DNA from: Struthio camelus
Taxonomy: Eukaryota > Chordata > Aves > Struthioniformes > Struthionidae
Direction of reading: 5' to 3'
DNA length: 64,000 nt
NCBI RefSeq assembly: GCF_040807025.1
Contig: NC_090952.1
Location: 27,091,068 to 27,155,067, forward strand
Below the pieces are notes generated by a model, which saw only the letters and a list, made by a program, of their open reading frames with translations, made no database searches and was not told where the DNA came from. The position numbers were made by a program, and so were the translations under genes. Below are positions 1 through 13,551 of this stretch, piece after piece (within the stretch, counting starts at the first letter, position 1; every line of letters begins with the position of its first letter).

Positions 1-3000
1 GTGGACTTCAGTCTGTAGAGTTTTTTGTTTAGTGTTTTCAAGCTACAGTAATAATGCTGAAATTAATGATTCAGTTACCAAAAGCTGTTTTCATATAACT
101 GGGAACTTGTATGGTATCATCACTTTAGTACAGGAGGAATAAAATATATTTTTCAACACTTTGTCAGTTCTGTTGAATGCTATCTCATGGTTTAATGCTG
201 AATGCTCCAGCTTTTCCATTTTGCTTTCTTTCTCAGTTTTTTGGGGTGCAGCCAGTTATGCCACTCACTCTTCTGTTTTTTTCTATGCCATGTTATTCCC
301 TGTCTGTCCTTTTCATCTACTCATTCTTTTTATACGCAAGCCTTACCGTACTATTCTGTGTTTTAAATTTCTATCATATGTGAAAAATATGAAAGTGCTC
401 TTGCTCAGGTTCAGGTCTTCATAGTCCTCCTTGGTGTGTCAAGGTTCCTGTTCTGTTTTTGCTAACCAGGACGCTCCCTTGGAGTAGCTTTTCCTCCTCA
501 GCCTCTCACAGGTGATCTTTTCTTAAGTGCAGTGTTGGACAGAGTGAGGAGTGGATAAATAGATTAGGCCGGCTCTGTCCAAGGGGCAGGCTGCGAGATT
601 GTTTCAAGATAGGTATTGGTTATGTTGGATTAGGAATAGCTACTCTTTTGTAAGATAAAGGATTGCTCTCTGCAGGTGTAATAGTGTGATTTGCAATACT
701 GTGATGATGGAGAAGCTAATTTGTTGTACTTATTCCTTTAGCCCCTCTGGATTTCTGCACAGTAAGAGAGAATCTGCTGACCTCTTTCACTAGCTTCCAG
801 TTCTTCCTGCTGTTGTGAAGTAAAGAAATGGCTGTAGAAATTTGAAGCTGAAACTGCTTGTGTTGTGTTGTAATAAATAGTGGTGTAAATAATTTTTTTT
901 TCCTGACTGCTTAGGCTCAGTTTTTTGTTTTATTGTTTTATGGGTGAGGGGAGAAGATATGTAGCTTTAGAATTGGAATTAGTTCTTAATTCACTGGTGT
1001 TCAGGATCGCATGGTCTTTCTAGTGTTGTGGAAATGTTAGCTAAGAAACTTCTTATTTTTTTTTTTAATCAAGCAGGATTTTTCAGTGAAAGTGTAGAGA
1101 AGTGAGGAAACATTTTGGAACAGTTTCAAACTACATTTTGAATGTGCTACTCGAATCATTTTGAAGCTTTAGCAGGATATTACTTAGTGAAGCATCCAAA
1201 GCTACTATGAAAATAAGGAATGGAAAATAAGACTGACAAAATAGCCTAAAATGTTCTGGAATCATCTCTCTCACATTTGCAGCCTAAATTAAATGGATTT
1301 CTTAAAACGTGATCGTTTTCCCCATGTTTACATTTATTTTCACTTCAACTTTCTTTTAAACATCTTTGAATCTTCCAATTTCCCCCGTTCAGAGGAGAAA
1401 CGTGTTATAAACTGTTTGTTCTAGGTACATTCTTTTAATATTATTGATAGAAATATTTTAGGAAAGATACCATATACTATACCTTTTTTGTAGCTACTCT
1501 GAACAGTGTAACAAATACAATGGTTTTCCTACACAGCCAAGTTACCCTCAACTCTGGTAGCTGCTTGTGTGTGTGTGCCTTTGCCTTGATGAGTTTATTT
1601 TTACTACTTTTTTTTTCATTTTGGAAAGATCTGTTGCTTCCTGTCTCATGATAGGGCTACACACCTGGCTAGTCAGTAGAAAGTTATTAATATGTAATAA
1701 ATCCACATAATTTTCTTGGCACTTGCTTGTTCATAGAGCTATACCATAAACTATGGCAGTTTTAGTGTTTGATATTAGACAGCTCTTCAGCTAGCTCGTC
1801 TGGCATGTTTTAACATTAAGTATTAACATGTTGCTTTTGGACTGTCCCTGGCCATTCTGAAACTGTTTGAGGGAGCAAATAACAATTCTTGGATCCCATA
1901 CATTTGCTTTTCTGAGTATGTTGCCTCTTGCCTGGAAACTTGTGGATTTGGAGGCATTGAAAAATAGATGGAGATGCGACTGATTTGATAGCCACAAGAT
2001 AAATATTAAATAAGCTTCATTATGCTACTGGCTATATACCGCTTGTTTAATAATTTTGATCTTCTGGAAGTCCCAGGCTTGCTAACGATGGTAGAACAAT
2101 ATTTTTTCAGTGTCACTTTTTAAAGACAGTAACAAATAAGTGTAAAGGCTTGATTATCATAATGAGCTAATTTTACCTCTGCAGAACTATGTTTTAAAGA
2201 GGTAGGCAAGCTTAGCTGACTTAAGGAAAAAATGTATATTTAAAGCACAATTAAATTTTGCCCTGCTGATTTCACTCTGAGAGTTGCTCTGTATTTTAAT
2301 GGGGCCAGGATTTTGTACTAGTCCCTTCTGTGTATAGATCTTCTGCCCTCTCATGGGGAAAAACTTATTTCTTTTCTCTTTAGGAACATTTGTGTATTAG
2401 AACTGGCATTCTGAAAGGTTTAGAAGTTGCATCTGTAATGCATATAGTTTTCTCTAGTATTTTGGAAATGCTTAAAACTGAAGTTACTCTTAGAACAAAT
2501 TTGACTCCTGTATCCTTTTTCTATTCAAGTTTCCCTAGAAACGTTTACTTGCTCTGTTTTCTTACATCGCTAGTATTTCTTGTAAGTTGACTGTGTATTT
2601 TTGTAGAACTTAATTTTCTGTTAAATAGATTGAGCTTTTATGTAACTTTAATACCAGATAATATTTCAATATTTATGTTTATAAGCAGGCACATCTGAAA
2701 TGAAACCAAGTTTGAAATGCTGGAAGACGTTGCTGCGTTCTTGGAATTACGTTTACGACTGCTAGTGTAATGGTAGCATTAGTCTTTGGTCATCAGAATT
2801 CCAAATTTGAAAGCCATAGAAAGCTTCAGATGCAATGAGAAGGAAGGAGAGGAAGAGAGAGAAATCTAACTTTCTCAACTGAAATGGGATATAATCATCA
2901 TGTTGCTTTCGTGGAGATCCTCAGAGCCAAGAAATAGTGAAATTTCGTTAACTATAATCAATTCTGAAGCTAGTGACATGTTAGAGAAGATGATAAACTT

Positions 3001-5456
3001 TTAAAGCTCGGGTAGGGTTCATTTTGAAAACTGCTTTATCTTTTTCTGAGTCAATTTGTAAATGTAAGTGGAAGACAAATAAAATTCTACAGCGGAAGTA
3101 TTTCATGTGTGTTCCTAGCTTCTATGGATATTTGCTGCTGGGTCTTAATAAATGAAACAAAAGGCAGACTTCATAATATCATGAATAGATTCTTGTGAAA
3201 AAATAATGAGAAAATTAAAACTTTAGAGAGGAAAGAAGGAGAAAGAAAAGTGGGTATTATCAAGAAAGATTTGGGCCAATATTTTATGAAGTAATTATGA
3301 TCAAGTATAACAACGTAAAATACAATCTAATTATGTTTAAAATTTTATAACGTAGTAAAAAATTTTTAGTGCGGACACGAAAGTATGTCCGTTATCTGAG
3401 AAGCTTTCTGTTTCCCTTGAGGTATGCGACAAGGGGGAGAAGGAAAGAGGAAAAATAGCAGGAGATGGTCTATTCTGATTTGTCTTCCATGGAGCTAAAA
3501 ACTTTCATTTTTATTTTCCCCTTCCATTGCTGTTTAGCAACCAGCAGAGGGAGCTTGAAGGTTTGTTTTTGCGGAGGTCCTGTTATGCTTTAAAATCCTT
3601 AAAGAGGGCTTTTACAGAGTCATCACTAACTAGTGTAAGGAGCTATTTGTTGCCTTTGGGACCCTCACTTCTGGATAGTGTCAAAGCTAAATAGGAAGCT
3701 ACCTTCATCAGAGTTTGGATCCTTGGCTGTGAGCTGCTCTGTTACACAAAACGCAAACTGGAAGTGTTGCATAGTGTCATCTGGTAATTTGTCTTCATAT
3801 CTAACTACGTTTTGCTAAATGCACTTCAAGGCTTTTTCTTGCTGTCTTTAGGAGTTAATGTGGGAGTTGGAAAATGAGGTAGTGAATAACTTGGTCCTTT
3901 AAATTTGTTTTCTTTTATTTCTAGCTAACTCTTCTTGGGTCTCTCTGGCTGTCAAGTATTCTATTTTTGTCCTGTGATAATTCTTCCACTTCTTACAGAG
4001 AGAAATGCACACTGTTTACTGATTGAAAAATGTATTTTCATATGAGAAATCATTTTCTTATTAAAAGCGTTGCCTATGTTGAGATTTGATTTGATGAAAT
4101 ATTTATTTTGGTTTAAGGATCCTTTGTTCACACAGTGTATTGTGTTTGGTTTTAGCGTTAGCATTTATGCTAATGCAAAAGCCTGGTTTGCACTAAGTGC
4201 AGTGTAGTGCTCAGTATTTTCTTTTTTGTCAAACAATATTTTTTCAGTGAAATCACAGGAAGGGTCAGTGGCCTTACTTGTATCGGAAGCAGCTTTCTTC
4301 ATTACCGTTCAAAAAAGGAAAAGACCTATCTGAACAATCTGTAACTAATTTCAAGTGCCAATTGAACCTTTTTAACTTGGAAGAAGATGCGATAAGTGAG
4401 TGTTATAGGCTTTCATTTGGCCTTTACTGCTTTTTGTTAAGAAAGTCACGCTGAATCAGTTGTGATATACAGTTCAAGATAGAAAATAATGGGCTATAGG
4501 TTCCCAAGTCTTTCCAGTACTTTGGAAAACTTTACAATGTCTTCTGAGAGTGCTGGGCTTGCTCTGTTTGCCACAAGAAGAGGTTAGAACCAGACTATCT
4601 TATAGAAGACAGCCAGGTCGTTTTCAAGCTAGTATTTAGACAGCAGTGACTTCAGAGTAAGAGAATTTACGTATGGTTTTTTTTTTTAATCAAAAAGATG
4701 ATTTCTTGATCATGATGTTGGCATGACCTATGAATGCCGGTTAGTATGTTCTAAACTTGTTAAGTGTAAGTGAACTAACTTTTTCACAAAAGTCTGAAGT
4801 AGTAAATATTACATACCAACAAATACACATATCTAACAAAATAGTAATCAGCTTGGTTTAATTTCCCTAATTCAGAATGTTTCATTACAAGCAATTAGAA
4901 AACATACTGTGTCAAGGATGGTGAAACATTTTAAAACTTCCTTTAAAATACTTAGTATAGCGGTATTTAGGAACTCTTCTTTCTTTTTTAAAAATTAGTT
5001 TTAAAAGCTTTGACATAATCCCCAAGGCTCTGTAACGGATATTTTACTTGGTCTTTATCGTAGTCAAGACTTCCACAATTTCTTGTCTATTGCTGCAAAA
5101 TGGTGCTTACTGGTTTTAACATTAACCTATTTCTAACTCTGGTGACTTTTTTAGTTCCAGTTACCAGTATGAATCCACAACATTTGACTTGAAGTTCATA
5201 GGAAAAACGGACAATTCCATTCAGAGTGTTGTAAATTAGTTCCAGTCTCCGAGAGAATGCTGTAACTAATTGATATGACCTGGAAGTGGATATAGTCCAT
5301 AACAGTAAGATCAACTTTTCTTCTAGTAATCTGACAAATATAATCTTTTTTTAAAGTCCCATGTAGACTACAAACCCCGTTTGTTGTTTTGTGATGGTCA
5401 TTGTTTCCGCACTGAAGTGATAATGATTTTCCGCATTTCTACTGATTTGTATAGCA

Positions 5457-5563
5457 GGTGCCTTAATTTATTAATGCCAGAAGAAGAGAGAGATTCAATA
5501 ACAGCAGCAACAAAAAAGGATTCCTGGCAGCAACTGTATTTCAAAGTCATTGCTTATCCAGGT
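5457..5563 (+). other. Exon-like segment, unconfirmed (107 nt)
   Basis: A pyrimidine-containing stretch ending TTTGTATAGCAG precedes the segment, and CAG/GTATGT, a good donor, follows it. One frame is open throughout and reads CLNLLMPEEERDSITAATKK and then DSWQQLYFKVIAYP, entered in phase 2 and left in phase 1. The composition (acidic cluster, one Trp, few repeats) looks protein-like, but I do not recognise the protein and no adjoining exon is certain. Chance occurrence is quite possible. Confidence 0.18.
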
Positions 5564-8057
5564 ATGTTGCTGTAAGTATTTGACCACCACTTGATATCTT
5601 TGTACAAAATGTATATTTAGAGATATAGCTGCGGAAGAGCTTGTTATACTTGTAAAGATAGCAGAGTTATCACTGTATAGTAGTCGGTGGAAATAATTAC
5701 ATTTAACAACGGCACTTTTTTTGTTCAAATATCTTAAAAATGTACTGTACGACAAAGATTAACGTTAAATCCAGGTCTGCCTAGTGTATAGTATGTTTAA
5801 AGCAGCAAATACAGAACATCAAGGTTCTCTTCCAGACTTAATGTTTGATATTTAAAAGTTCAACATTTAGACTGTGATTAGAGTATTCAGTAGATGCAGG
5901 TATTCCCAAGCTCTTCATAAAGCTTTACTGTGATGTCTGAGAAATCTGGATGTTTTCTTGAGTACTGTTTACAGAACAGCACAAATATCCTTCTCCTTAG
6001 TCTATAAAAAAAGTCATGCAGGAAGACTGATGGTTTGCAGAGTCGCTGGATCTCCTTCATTTTTCTATAGCTGCATGGAAATCAGGAAGTCTTTGCTTGG
6101 TGTGGGGTTTGACTCTCATGAAATAAGTTCACGAAATGGGACATATGTAACAGAAGCTGTTTAGATACTCAGTATTTCGGTATCTTATTAAAACAGCAAG
6201 TTTAGGAAGTCAATAAAAATAAATACATCCCAGTTTCTGTACAGGTAGTGGTTTTAGAAATTTCTTATGCACCTCTTCTTACAACCCGTTACAAGGCTGT
6301 GTTCTTCCCATCCTCTAACATCTCGTAAGGAACAGTGACTGACAATTCTGTTAGACTGTGTAACATCTAATAATGATGTAAAATCTCCAGTAGCACCAGT
6401 CAAGAGAGTAGAGTTTCCTATTTATTTGTGATCTAGAGGGATGTGAACCTTGGTCTTTAAGGGTGAAAGGTTAGAGGATGTGTGTCTTGTTTACCTGTGC
6501 TTTTCAGAAAATGTTTTTCTTTAATCTGTTAAGCAGACACACCATTTTGTCCCCGTGGCCTACAATGGAATCACTAACAATATGCTTAATTACTACCAAA
6601 CCACATATGAGTGACTGATGCCCACAGACAAGAAGTGTCAAAACACAGTTTGTCAACCTGGAGGAATTCAACAAGATGTTTTTTTTTTTTTTTCCCTTGT
6701 TTAATTGAAACATATTTTCACAAGCACTTTAATGTCGGCATGATTTACAGACAGGTTCACTGGTAGGATAAAATCATATTGAATGGCTTTATTATGAACG
6801 TTGAACCAATGACTAATGTGAAACTAGGTACTTAAAAGTATGAATGGGCAGATCCCACACTATCACTGGATTTGAAAATATGAATTTGATTCTTTTGAGG
6901 GTTATATTAAAAAAGTATAGATGTGCAGAGTAAATTCAACCTTTTAACTACTGCTGACTTTTAACATTTTTGAGGCTTTTTTCTTTGCTGAAGCTATTAA
7001 TGTAGACGTTTGCATGGCATTGCGTACTGCAGAAGGCATTTGGACTTATTTTTTGGCGCTGTTGCAAAACTGTCTTATATATTTATTCTGCCAAGGTATA
7101 TGGCTTGGTCACGTTATGCTTGGGCTCGTTCACAGACACAATAGGATGGAGAAGGTACGGCAACACAGCTGGTAAACATATTTAACATTGAATAGTTAGT
7201 CACACTTCTGGAGTTTTAATTGAATTACCTTTGACAGTGAACAGCAAACCTGGTGGGTGATCTACTAAATTAAACTGATGAATGGGCTCCCTAAAATCAA
7301 TTAGCATATAAGGCTGAGAGCATGAACACATCCTGTTGCTCTGCAGGGACCTGAGAAGGATTAGAATGACAGCAGCAAATGTGAGACAAAGTGAAAGCAT
7401 GCATCTCCTACTGCTGCTGACCTCTGCTACCAAACATGAAAGAAAAACAGGAGTCTAACAGGAGCTGAAAGAATCTGACAGTAAATCATTTAAGCTCTGT
7501 TTTGCAGAACTGATATAGGATGCCTCTAAACTGCTTGATTAATGCTGGGCAGTATATTAAAAACAAGACATGGCAAAGTAAGAAGGCTACTATGGAGTAC
7601 CAGCTCTGCATCAGGGCACCAAGCTGTAAGAAGTAACATCTGGTTGCTTTTTATTTTTCAAATGTTCAAGGTAGTGGGTAGCCAGTGGGATTTAGCTATT
7701 TTCTTTTATTTTGATAGAGTGATAGGGTCCTGTCTGTAGCCCCAGAGAAGTGCTCAGTGTTTTGGATGGTGGTTTGTTATCTGAATAATCAACCTATCAC
7801 AAAATACAGGCTGGAGGTTACTCTGACCTTTGCCTCCTTGCAACCTGACTCCATGCACCATTCAGCTAGAGCATGTAATGAGGTACAGATGCTATAGATA
7901 GGATAATTAAATACACAAAAAATATTTGAGGGACTTTAAGGTTGTGACAAACTAGTAAAGGCAGAAAGCTCTTGGTTAGGACTGCTATCTTGCTTTTTAG
8001 CGGGTGAGTGGAAAGAGGGATGCAAGAGCAGCAAACAAGGGGTTAGCTTTCATTTTA

Positions 8058-8220
8058 CTTTTTTTTTTTTTTTTTTTTCCAGAAATACTGGATGATCACT
8101 TCCACAGGAGTGATTCTGCAAATGCGTGACTTATTTGATTTGGCTGTTGAGCTAAATGAAGAAGATTCAGTTTGGACTATACCAAATGTGACTTTTTTCT
8201 TTAAATATAATTATTGCTGA
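8058..8220 (+). other. Long T-tract with acceptor-like end and short open frames, unconfirmed
   Basis: About 20 T residues are followed by CCAG at 8084-8087. The next 130 bases are open in one frame (KYWMITSTGVILQMRDLFDL, then about 25 more residues to TGA at 8218-8220). In another frame they give a 15-residue end, EILDDHFHRSDSANA then TGA, that would match the phase left by the exon-like segment at 5457-5563. Neither reading is recognised. The T-run may simply be low-complexity sequence. Confidence 0.12.
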
Positions 8221-8277
8221 AATGAAAAGCAAATACATTTTGAGTTTAACAAAGCCTGTACCGAAACTACTCCGATA

Positions 8278-8440
8278 GCCCTTGGAGGCACTTGCATGGG
8301 AGACTGCAACTCAAAGTCCTACTTACCACAGGGGGTTACCTCTTCCATATGCCCCTTTCCAGGCAAGTGCTCTGACTACCACGTTATGGGATATTCTGAA
8401 ATCAATGTAGGGCACAGTGGGGTTTTGTTTTCCTTGGCCT
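8278..8440 (-). mobile_element. Possible old tRNA-derived SINE fragment
   Basis: On the minus strand this stretch carries a decayed box A-like sequence (complement of CAAGTGCTCTGACTACCACG at 8374-8393). Downstream of it is a decayed box B-like sequence (complement of GACTGCAACTCAAAGTCC at 8302-8319). This order and the flanking text TATGGGATATTCTG resemble ancient sauropsid tRNA-SINEs in which the complement of box A reads CTAACCACTGGGCTA. The spacing between boxes is wider than normal. The assignment is from pattern memory only. Confidence 0.35.
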
Positions 8441-11400
8441 CATAAAAGGATAGCACAGCAGCACCTCTTCCATTTCTGTAATTGGCGTGCCACAATTATT
8501 TATAGGCAAAACACTACAGAGTTCTGGGCACATTGATCTTTTTTTTTTTTTTTTCCAATCAATTTATAGTTTACTTATGTAGATTATTTGGCCTACCTGT
8601 CCGTCTATATAAAAACAGGAAAGATGTATTTTGCTCAGACATGCTTAAAATTGTGCTTTAATTAGTAAGAGTTCTACTACAGGCAATGAAATTACTTTTG
8701 TCTGTGAGACTGTGGGACCTAATTTGTTTCCAGCTCTGGGAATACACACGTATTTCAATTAAAGGAACCCTCCTGATTAAACTGTTAGGTGCACGCAAAC
8801 AAATCCAGGCATCAAGCTAAGCGTTCAGAGAGTACTGAAGCTCAGGCTGCAATATTTGAAACGCATTCTGTTCCCTGCAAAATCAACAGCATTGATGCTA
8901 CAGGAAGCTTTCTTTCCTTCAGACTGCAGGTGTGGCTTCCAGGTGTGGATGGGACTTACGACGTATGATTTTATTATCTCTTCTCCCTGGGTGTTCAATT
9001 CTCTGCTTATCTTTTCCTTCAGTTACTTAACATGGTATTGGCACAGGGTCCCTACTTTATTCGGAGCAGTCTGGTAATCGTTAGTCCAACTAGGACAGGG
9101 CAGTTGAAAAAAAAGTCTTTAGAATTGGTATGAAAGAAACCTCCTGGTTTCTCTTGCATTATCCTAAAATTCATAAACCTGAGTAAAATGCTATCTTTTC
9201 TGTAGCTTTCTCTTCCTTTTCTTTAACTATCCTGCAGATTTCTCCAGAGGACTTTAATTCTCTGTTAAATTGGGCTGACCCTAGACTATATAAAGGTTTC
9301 AGTGTCCATTATTGTATAAATGGATACACATTTCCATTCAGGAGTTTAACCCAGCAAAAATATATGTAACTAAATTCATGTGAAATTTGGGTTCTTTACA
9401 GGAGTTTTTAAAAGTTGCTCGCTAGTGCTGGCACAACCAAATCCCGAGTATGAGCTCGGCTTAGGGGGATGAATGTGAAAAAGGATAAAACATGTCCACG
9501 TGAGCAGCTAAAGCTCTTTCCTCCTGTACAGGTGAGAGACCCCCTTTCTTCCAGCTCTCTCCAGAAGTAGGGCTCCCTGCCCACCCTATTTAAATAGATT
9601 GAGTGAGGTAAGAACATACAAACAGAGCAGCAAGCGTGGTCTCATCCTGGGGCACAGGACTGAGCCCCTGTGCCCTGCTCAGGGACCCTGTGGTGAACGT
9701 GACTTTCAGGCACACCGAGCAATAGAGTAGACTGCATGCAGTTTATTGCTAGTGAATAGGTGAGTTCAGCTGATACTGTGTCCCTGGCCAAAATTTCTAT
9801 TTGTCCCATATTTTTCCATGAGTTTTGGGAAATTGTTTAACATTATTATCTTTTTTCAGGGTTAAAGACATCATCTCCTCCCTGCAGGTAGACATCACCT
9901 TGCGGCACTGACACATTGCTCTAGGAAAGTCCAAAACCAAGAGGTCTGATGTGATACTTACCAAGAGAGATTGTGAATGTGCCGTTAGGAGGACACAGTT
10001 CCGGCTGAATGTCATCTTGGACAATCCCCTATCTGCATATCCGGAATATATCTTATCCTAGACTGGAATTCCTGACAGCTTCAGTCTGGTCTTAAATACA
10101 GCTTTGACTGAAACCAGTTGGAAGGCTCCCATCAGTTTCAAATATGCAAAGGTTAATTTAAATCCAAGGGAGTTATGCAGCGAGAAGGTTGCAGCGCTGT
10201 TGCCATTGTGAATGAATCTGAGCAGTGACACCACACTGACTTTGCAGAGAAATAATTCCTAGTGGAGAGACTAGTACAGAAAAAGATTTATTCTAGCCTC
10301 ACACAGAGGGTACTAATGTCGTAGGAAACATTAGACTGCAATATCCCATAGCTTGTCTTGATTTCTGAGCCTTCATAGCTGAGCTGAAAAATCTCGGGAC
10401 AGGTGTTCTTGTGAGACTTTGAGTGTTTTATATCATGCTGTAGTGGGATGTGTTAGGAGAAGAGTATGGTGTTTGGGCCAGACCTGGAAAAACCTCAGTC
10501 ATGAAGATGAACGGTAATGGGACAAGTACCATCAGATTGCTCAGGCTGGCAAGTCCTGGAGATATGGCAGGTATGATTCCAAGAGTTTCATAACTGATCT
10601 GTAAATGTGATTCCCTCCTTGTACAGCAACAAAAAGAAGAGGGCAAAATTCTCAGCTTGTGCTTGTTCCCTTGGACACTAGCTGAAGTTGTGAGTTTTTA
10701 CATAAACTACTTCACGCATAATACAATCAAACATGTTTGTTATTTAACTAGCTTGTAGCTGAGTAGCTACTCACTGCATTTAAGAGCAACTCCTCAGAAA
10801 CTTATGAACTGTGTCTAACAACAATTTCTGCTCTCTTCTGTCTCTTCTTTCACAGAAGGCAATTCTTTCTTCAGCAGCCCCAAGGTTTCCATCTGAAACT
10901 CCGGTGCTTATGTCCAGCTAAGTTCTGTCTCTGCAAGGCTAGACAATGCCGTGTTGACAGCTGCACTGCAGAGTTCAACTTCAAACACGCCCCTTTTGTG
11001 GCCCATCCAAGTATTTGGCTTAAAAAAATGAATAAACGGGAACACAGATCCAAGTACCAGAATCAATCCCCTCAATAAGATTTCATGCATTTTTAAATGA
11101 TGTCTGTCTTGATTTGAAAAACAAAAAGCAATGAAAAGACAACAACTAAAAACCTTTCCAGTCCATAAAGTGAGAAATGTGGCTTTAATTTAGACAACTA
11201 ATCGCTTCCAGCTGAACCAGCCATTAAAAACAGTTGAAGAATTACAATGTAAATAGATTAATGCAGACAAAGCAACATGTGCACTATTCCATGTCTTCTT
11301 GTTACCTACAAAATACTTCAGCAGTGACATACTGTTAGTGTAAGCCACTTGTTAGGTTCTGTGCTAATCAGCTAAAATTAAATAAACATGACTGATAAAA

Positions 11401-13457
11401 ATGAATGTTGTGTTTGAAAATTGATGCACCAACAGAATTTACTCCAGGAGATAATTACAGATGATTAAGTAACAAAGAAATAATTCCTACAGCAAAAGGA
11501 AAAAATCCACAGTGCAGAAAAGGGTCATTTCTCTGTGCGTCTTTCACTTCTTTTGGAGGGACAATTATAACCTACAGGAACCTCAACTAGCAGGCAGCTG
11601 AAAATAAGTAAAACATATAAAAACTGAAAGAACCTTTCCATCCCTAAAGTATCTAGTAATATGTTTAAAAATAGCTGAAAATGCAGAAAATCAGCATTTT
11701 GTTCTCTGAAGCGTATATACCTAGATTTTACTTCAGGAATCCACCCTCTTTCCACCCAAGGAATTTTTTTTGATGATTGACTCTTACTGCGACCCAAATG
11801 GCATCTGAGCAGTATGACGTTCTTCCGTTCAGGTTCAGCTGAGGGGAAGGATTAACTCTGATATCAAAGACCTCAAAGATGCTTATGATTTATATGAAGC
11901 TGATTTGGCTTTGTTGCTGTTACTTTGCATATCGGAGGAAGTTGGTTGGATGGGACCTTGGGGTGAGTGTCCTGTTGGCTTGAATTGAGCCCGGCATCTG
12001 CCAAAAACCCCAGGTCCTTCCTGCGGCCCTGCTGCTCGCCTGCCGCTCCCCAGCCCCGAGCAGCACAGGGACCTATCCTGCCCCCGCAGAACCTTGCACT
12101 GCTCCTTCCTGAACTTCATTAGGTTTCTCTTAGCTCCGGGTTACCCTTGGAGATGAACTTCTGCCAGGTGCTGTGTCAGCAATCTATTCATTAAAACCTG
12201 TCCCTTTAAATTGTTAATAAGGGATAAATATAGTAAATTTTTAAATAACAATGTTAATTTAAAAAACAGAACCAATTTCCTTTATCTTCGGAATGATAGT
12301 AGATTAAGGTCCGTCTTCTAAAAGTGCAAATATTCCTTAGATATTCTTTTTTTTTAAATATTCATTCTTAAAGCAATTTATTAACACAATAACATGGCCG
12401 AAAGCCTAAGAAAGGCTATATTTTCCCAAAATAAAGAACAGCTAGATTTTTGCAATTTGTTTTCATCTCCACAAGGTGTGTTGGTAGTAGCTTTATGGTA
12501 ATAAAGACATCCAAATGGTTGCCAGGATGACAGAAATAAATAAATGAAAGGCATTTGCAAACACAGAATCTTAATTGTTAGAACAAAAAGGCCCTCATTA
12601 ATCACAAGTGAGCTTTATCATCACCTATAAGATGAGCTGCTTGTCCTGAGGATGGTAATAAGATACCCACCACGCTGACAGTCCCTCCATTTACATAAAC
12701 ACTCCCTTCAGATATGACATAGTGATAGCAGCAAATTGATGGCAGATGCGTGGTCCAGAGCTGTGTGATCTCACCCTGCTGTTTGCCTCTTTTATCAGCG
12801 ACCGTTTCTCAGAGCTTGGCACACAGCGTAACAAGCCACATAAGATGTGAATAATCCTGCCTAGGTTCTGCCAAGGCAGATGTCATGAGCTTATCACAGC
12901 AGCGACAGTGCTTTGACTATTGCTCTGTACTAAGTCAACACTTTGATGGGCTCCTACAAGCAAGTCCTGCAGTAAAGCACATGTTGCTGACATGTTTTTA
13001 ATACCAGTGCTCGTAGGGAGGATGAAGAGCGCTATGCTGCAGAGGAACTGTGTTGCAGGCGCACCGGGTGGGCAATGACAGAAAAGCTCTGTATGCGGTA
13101 CAGCAGCTTTGAAGAACTTGCTGTGCAATTTTAACGAAGCAGCCATCACGCTTCGCTTTTCTCCTTGATGCCTTTACAAGGTCTCCACAGGTCAGCTCAT
13201 TTCAGCGATGAGGGTATGATGCTTACTTACGTTTCCTTGTAAGTACTTCAGGATCGTTGATCTTGTAGGTGCGTCTACGTAAGTTAAATAGTCAAATTCA
13301 GCCAAATTCAGTGTATGTAATCTCAATGAAGCCAAAGATTTCCAGCCACTTACAGCAAGGTTGAAATTTGCTCAAGAACTCGGCTCCAGTAAAGTACTTA
13401 AAAGTATGCATAGCTTACATACAGAAATATAAATTATCTGCTGCACCAGGATCCTAA
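8440..13457. other. Intergenic, no gene seen
   Basis: Mixed AT-rich sequence with short T-runs (about T16 at 8539-8555) and small open frames without protein-like character. Nothing else is identified on either strand. Confidence 0.6.
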
Positions 13458-13551
13458 TATCACGGAATATTTGGGGTTGGCAGAAACATCTGAAGATCAT
13501 ATGGTCCAACCCCCTGCTCAAGCAGGGTCATTTAGAGCAGGTTGCCCAGAA
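13458..13551 (-). mobile_element. CR1 LINE 3'-end fragment
   Basis: The plus strand reads CACGGAATATTTGGGGTTGG, then ATCATATGGTCCAACCCCCTG, then GAGCAGGTTGCCCAGA. This is the complement of the conserved CR1 3' UTR (TGATCTTTAAGGTCCCTTCCAACC type). The element is therefore on the minus strand, 5'-truncated to about 95 bp, and diverged. Truncated CR1 copies are the commonest interspersed repeat of birds. Confidence 0.82.

Larger units (their letters stand above)
1..8270 (+). other. AT-rich, T-skewed region with no certain gene; possible intron or 3' UTR of a neighbour
   Basis: No open frame exceeds 90 codons and no protein family is recognisable on either strand. The plus strand is richer in T than A over several kilobases, as is common in introns and 3' UTRs read on that strand, and interspersed repeats are absent. 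In mammals the gene convergent to TBX22 on its 3' side beyond TENT5D is BRWD3, so a long 3' UTR or intron of BRWD3 is one possibility. That is synteny from memory, not sequence evidence. AATAAA hexamers occur (for example near 139, 870, 1697 and 3077), but none is clearly a poly(A) site. Confidence 0.3.
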
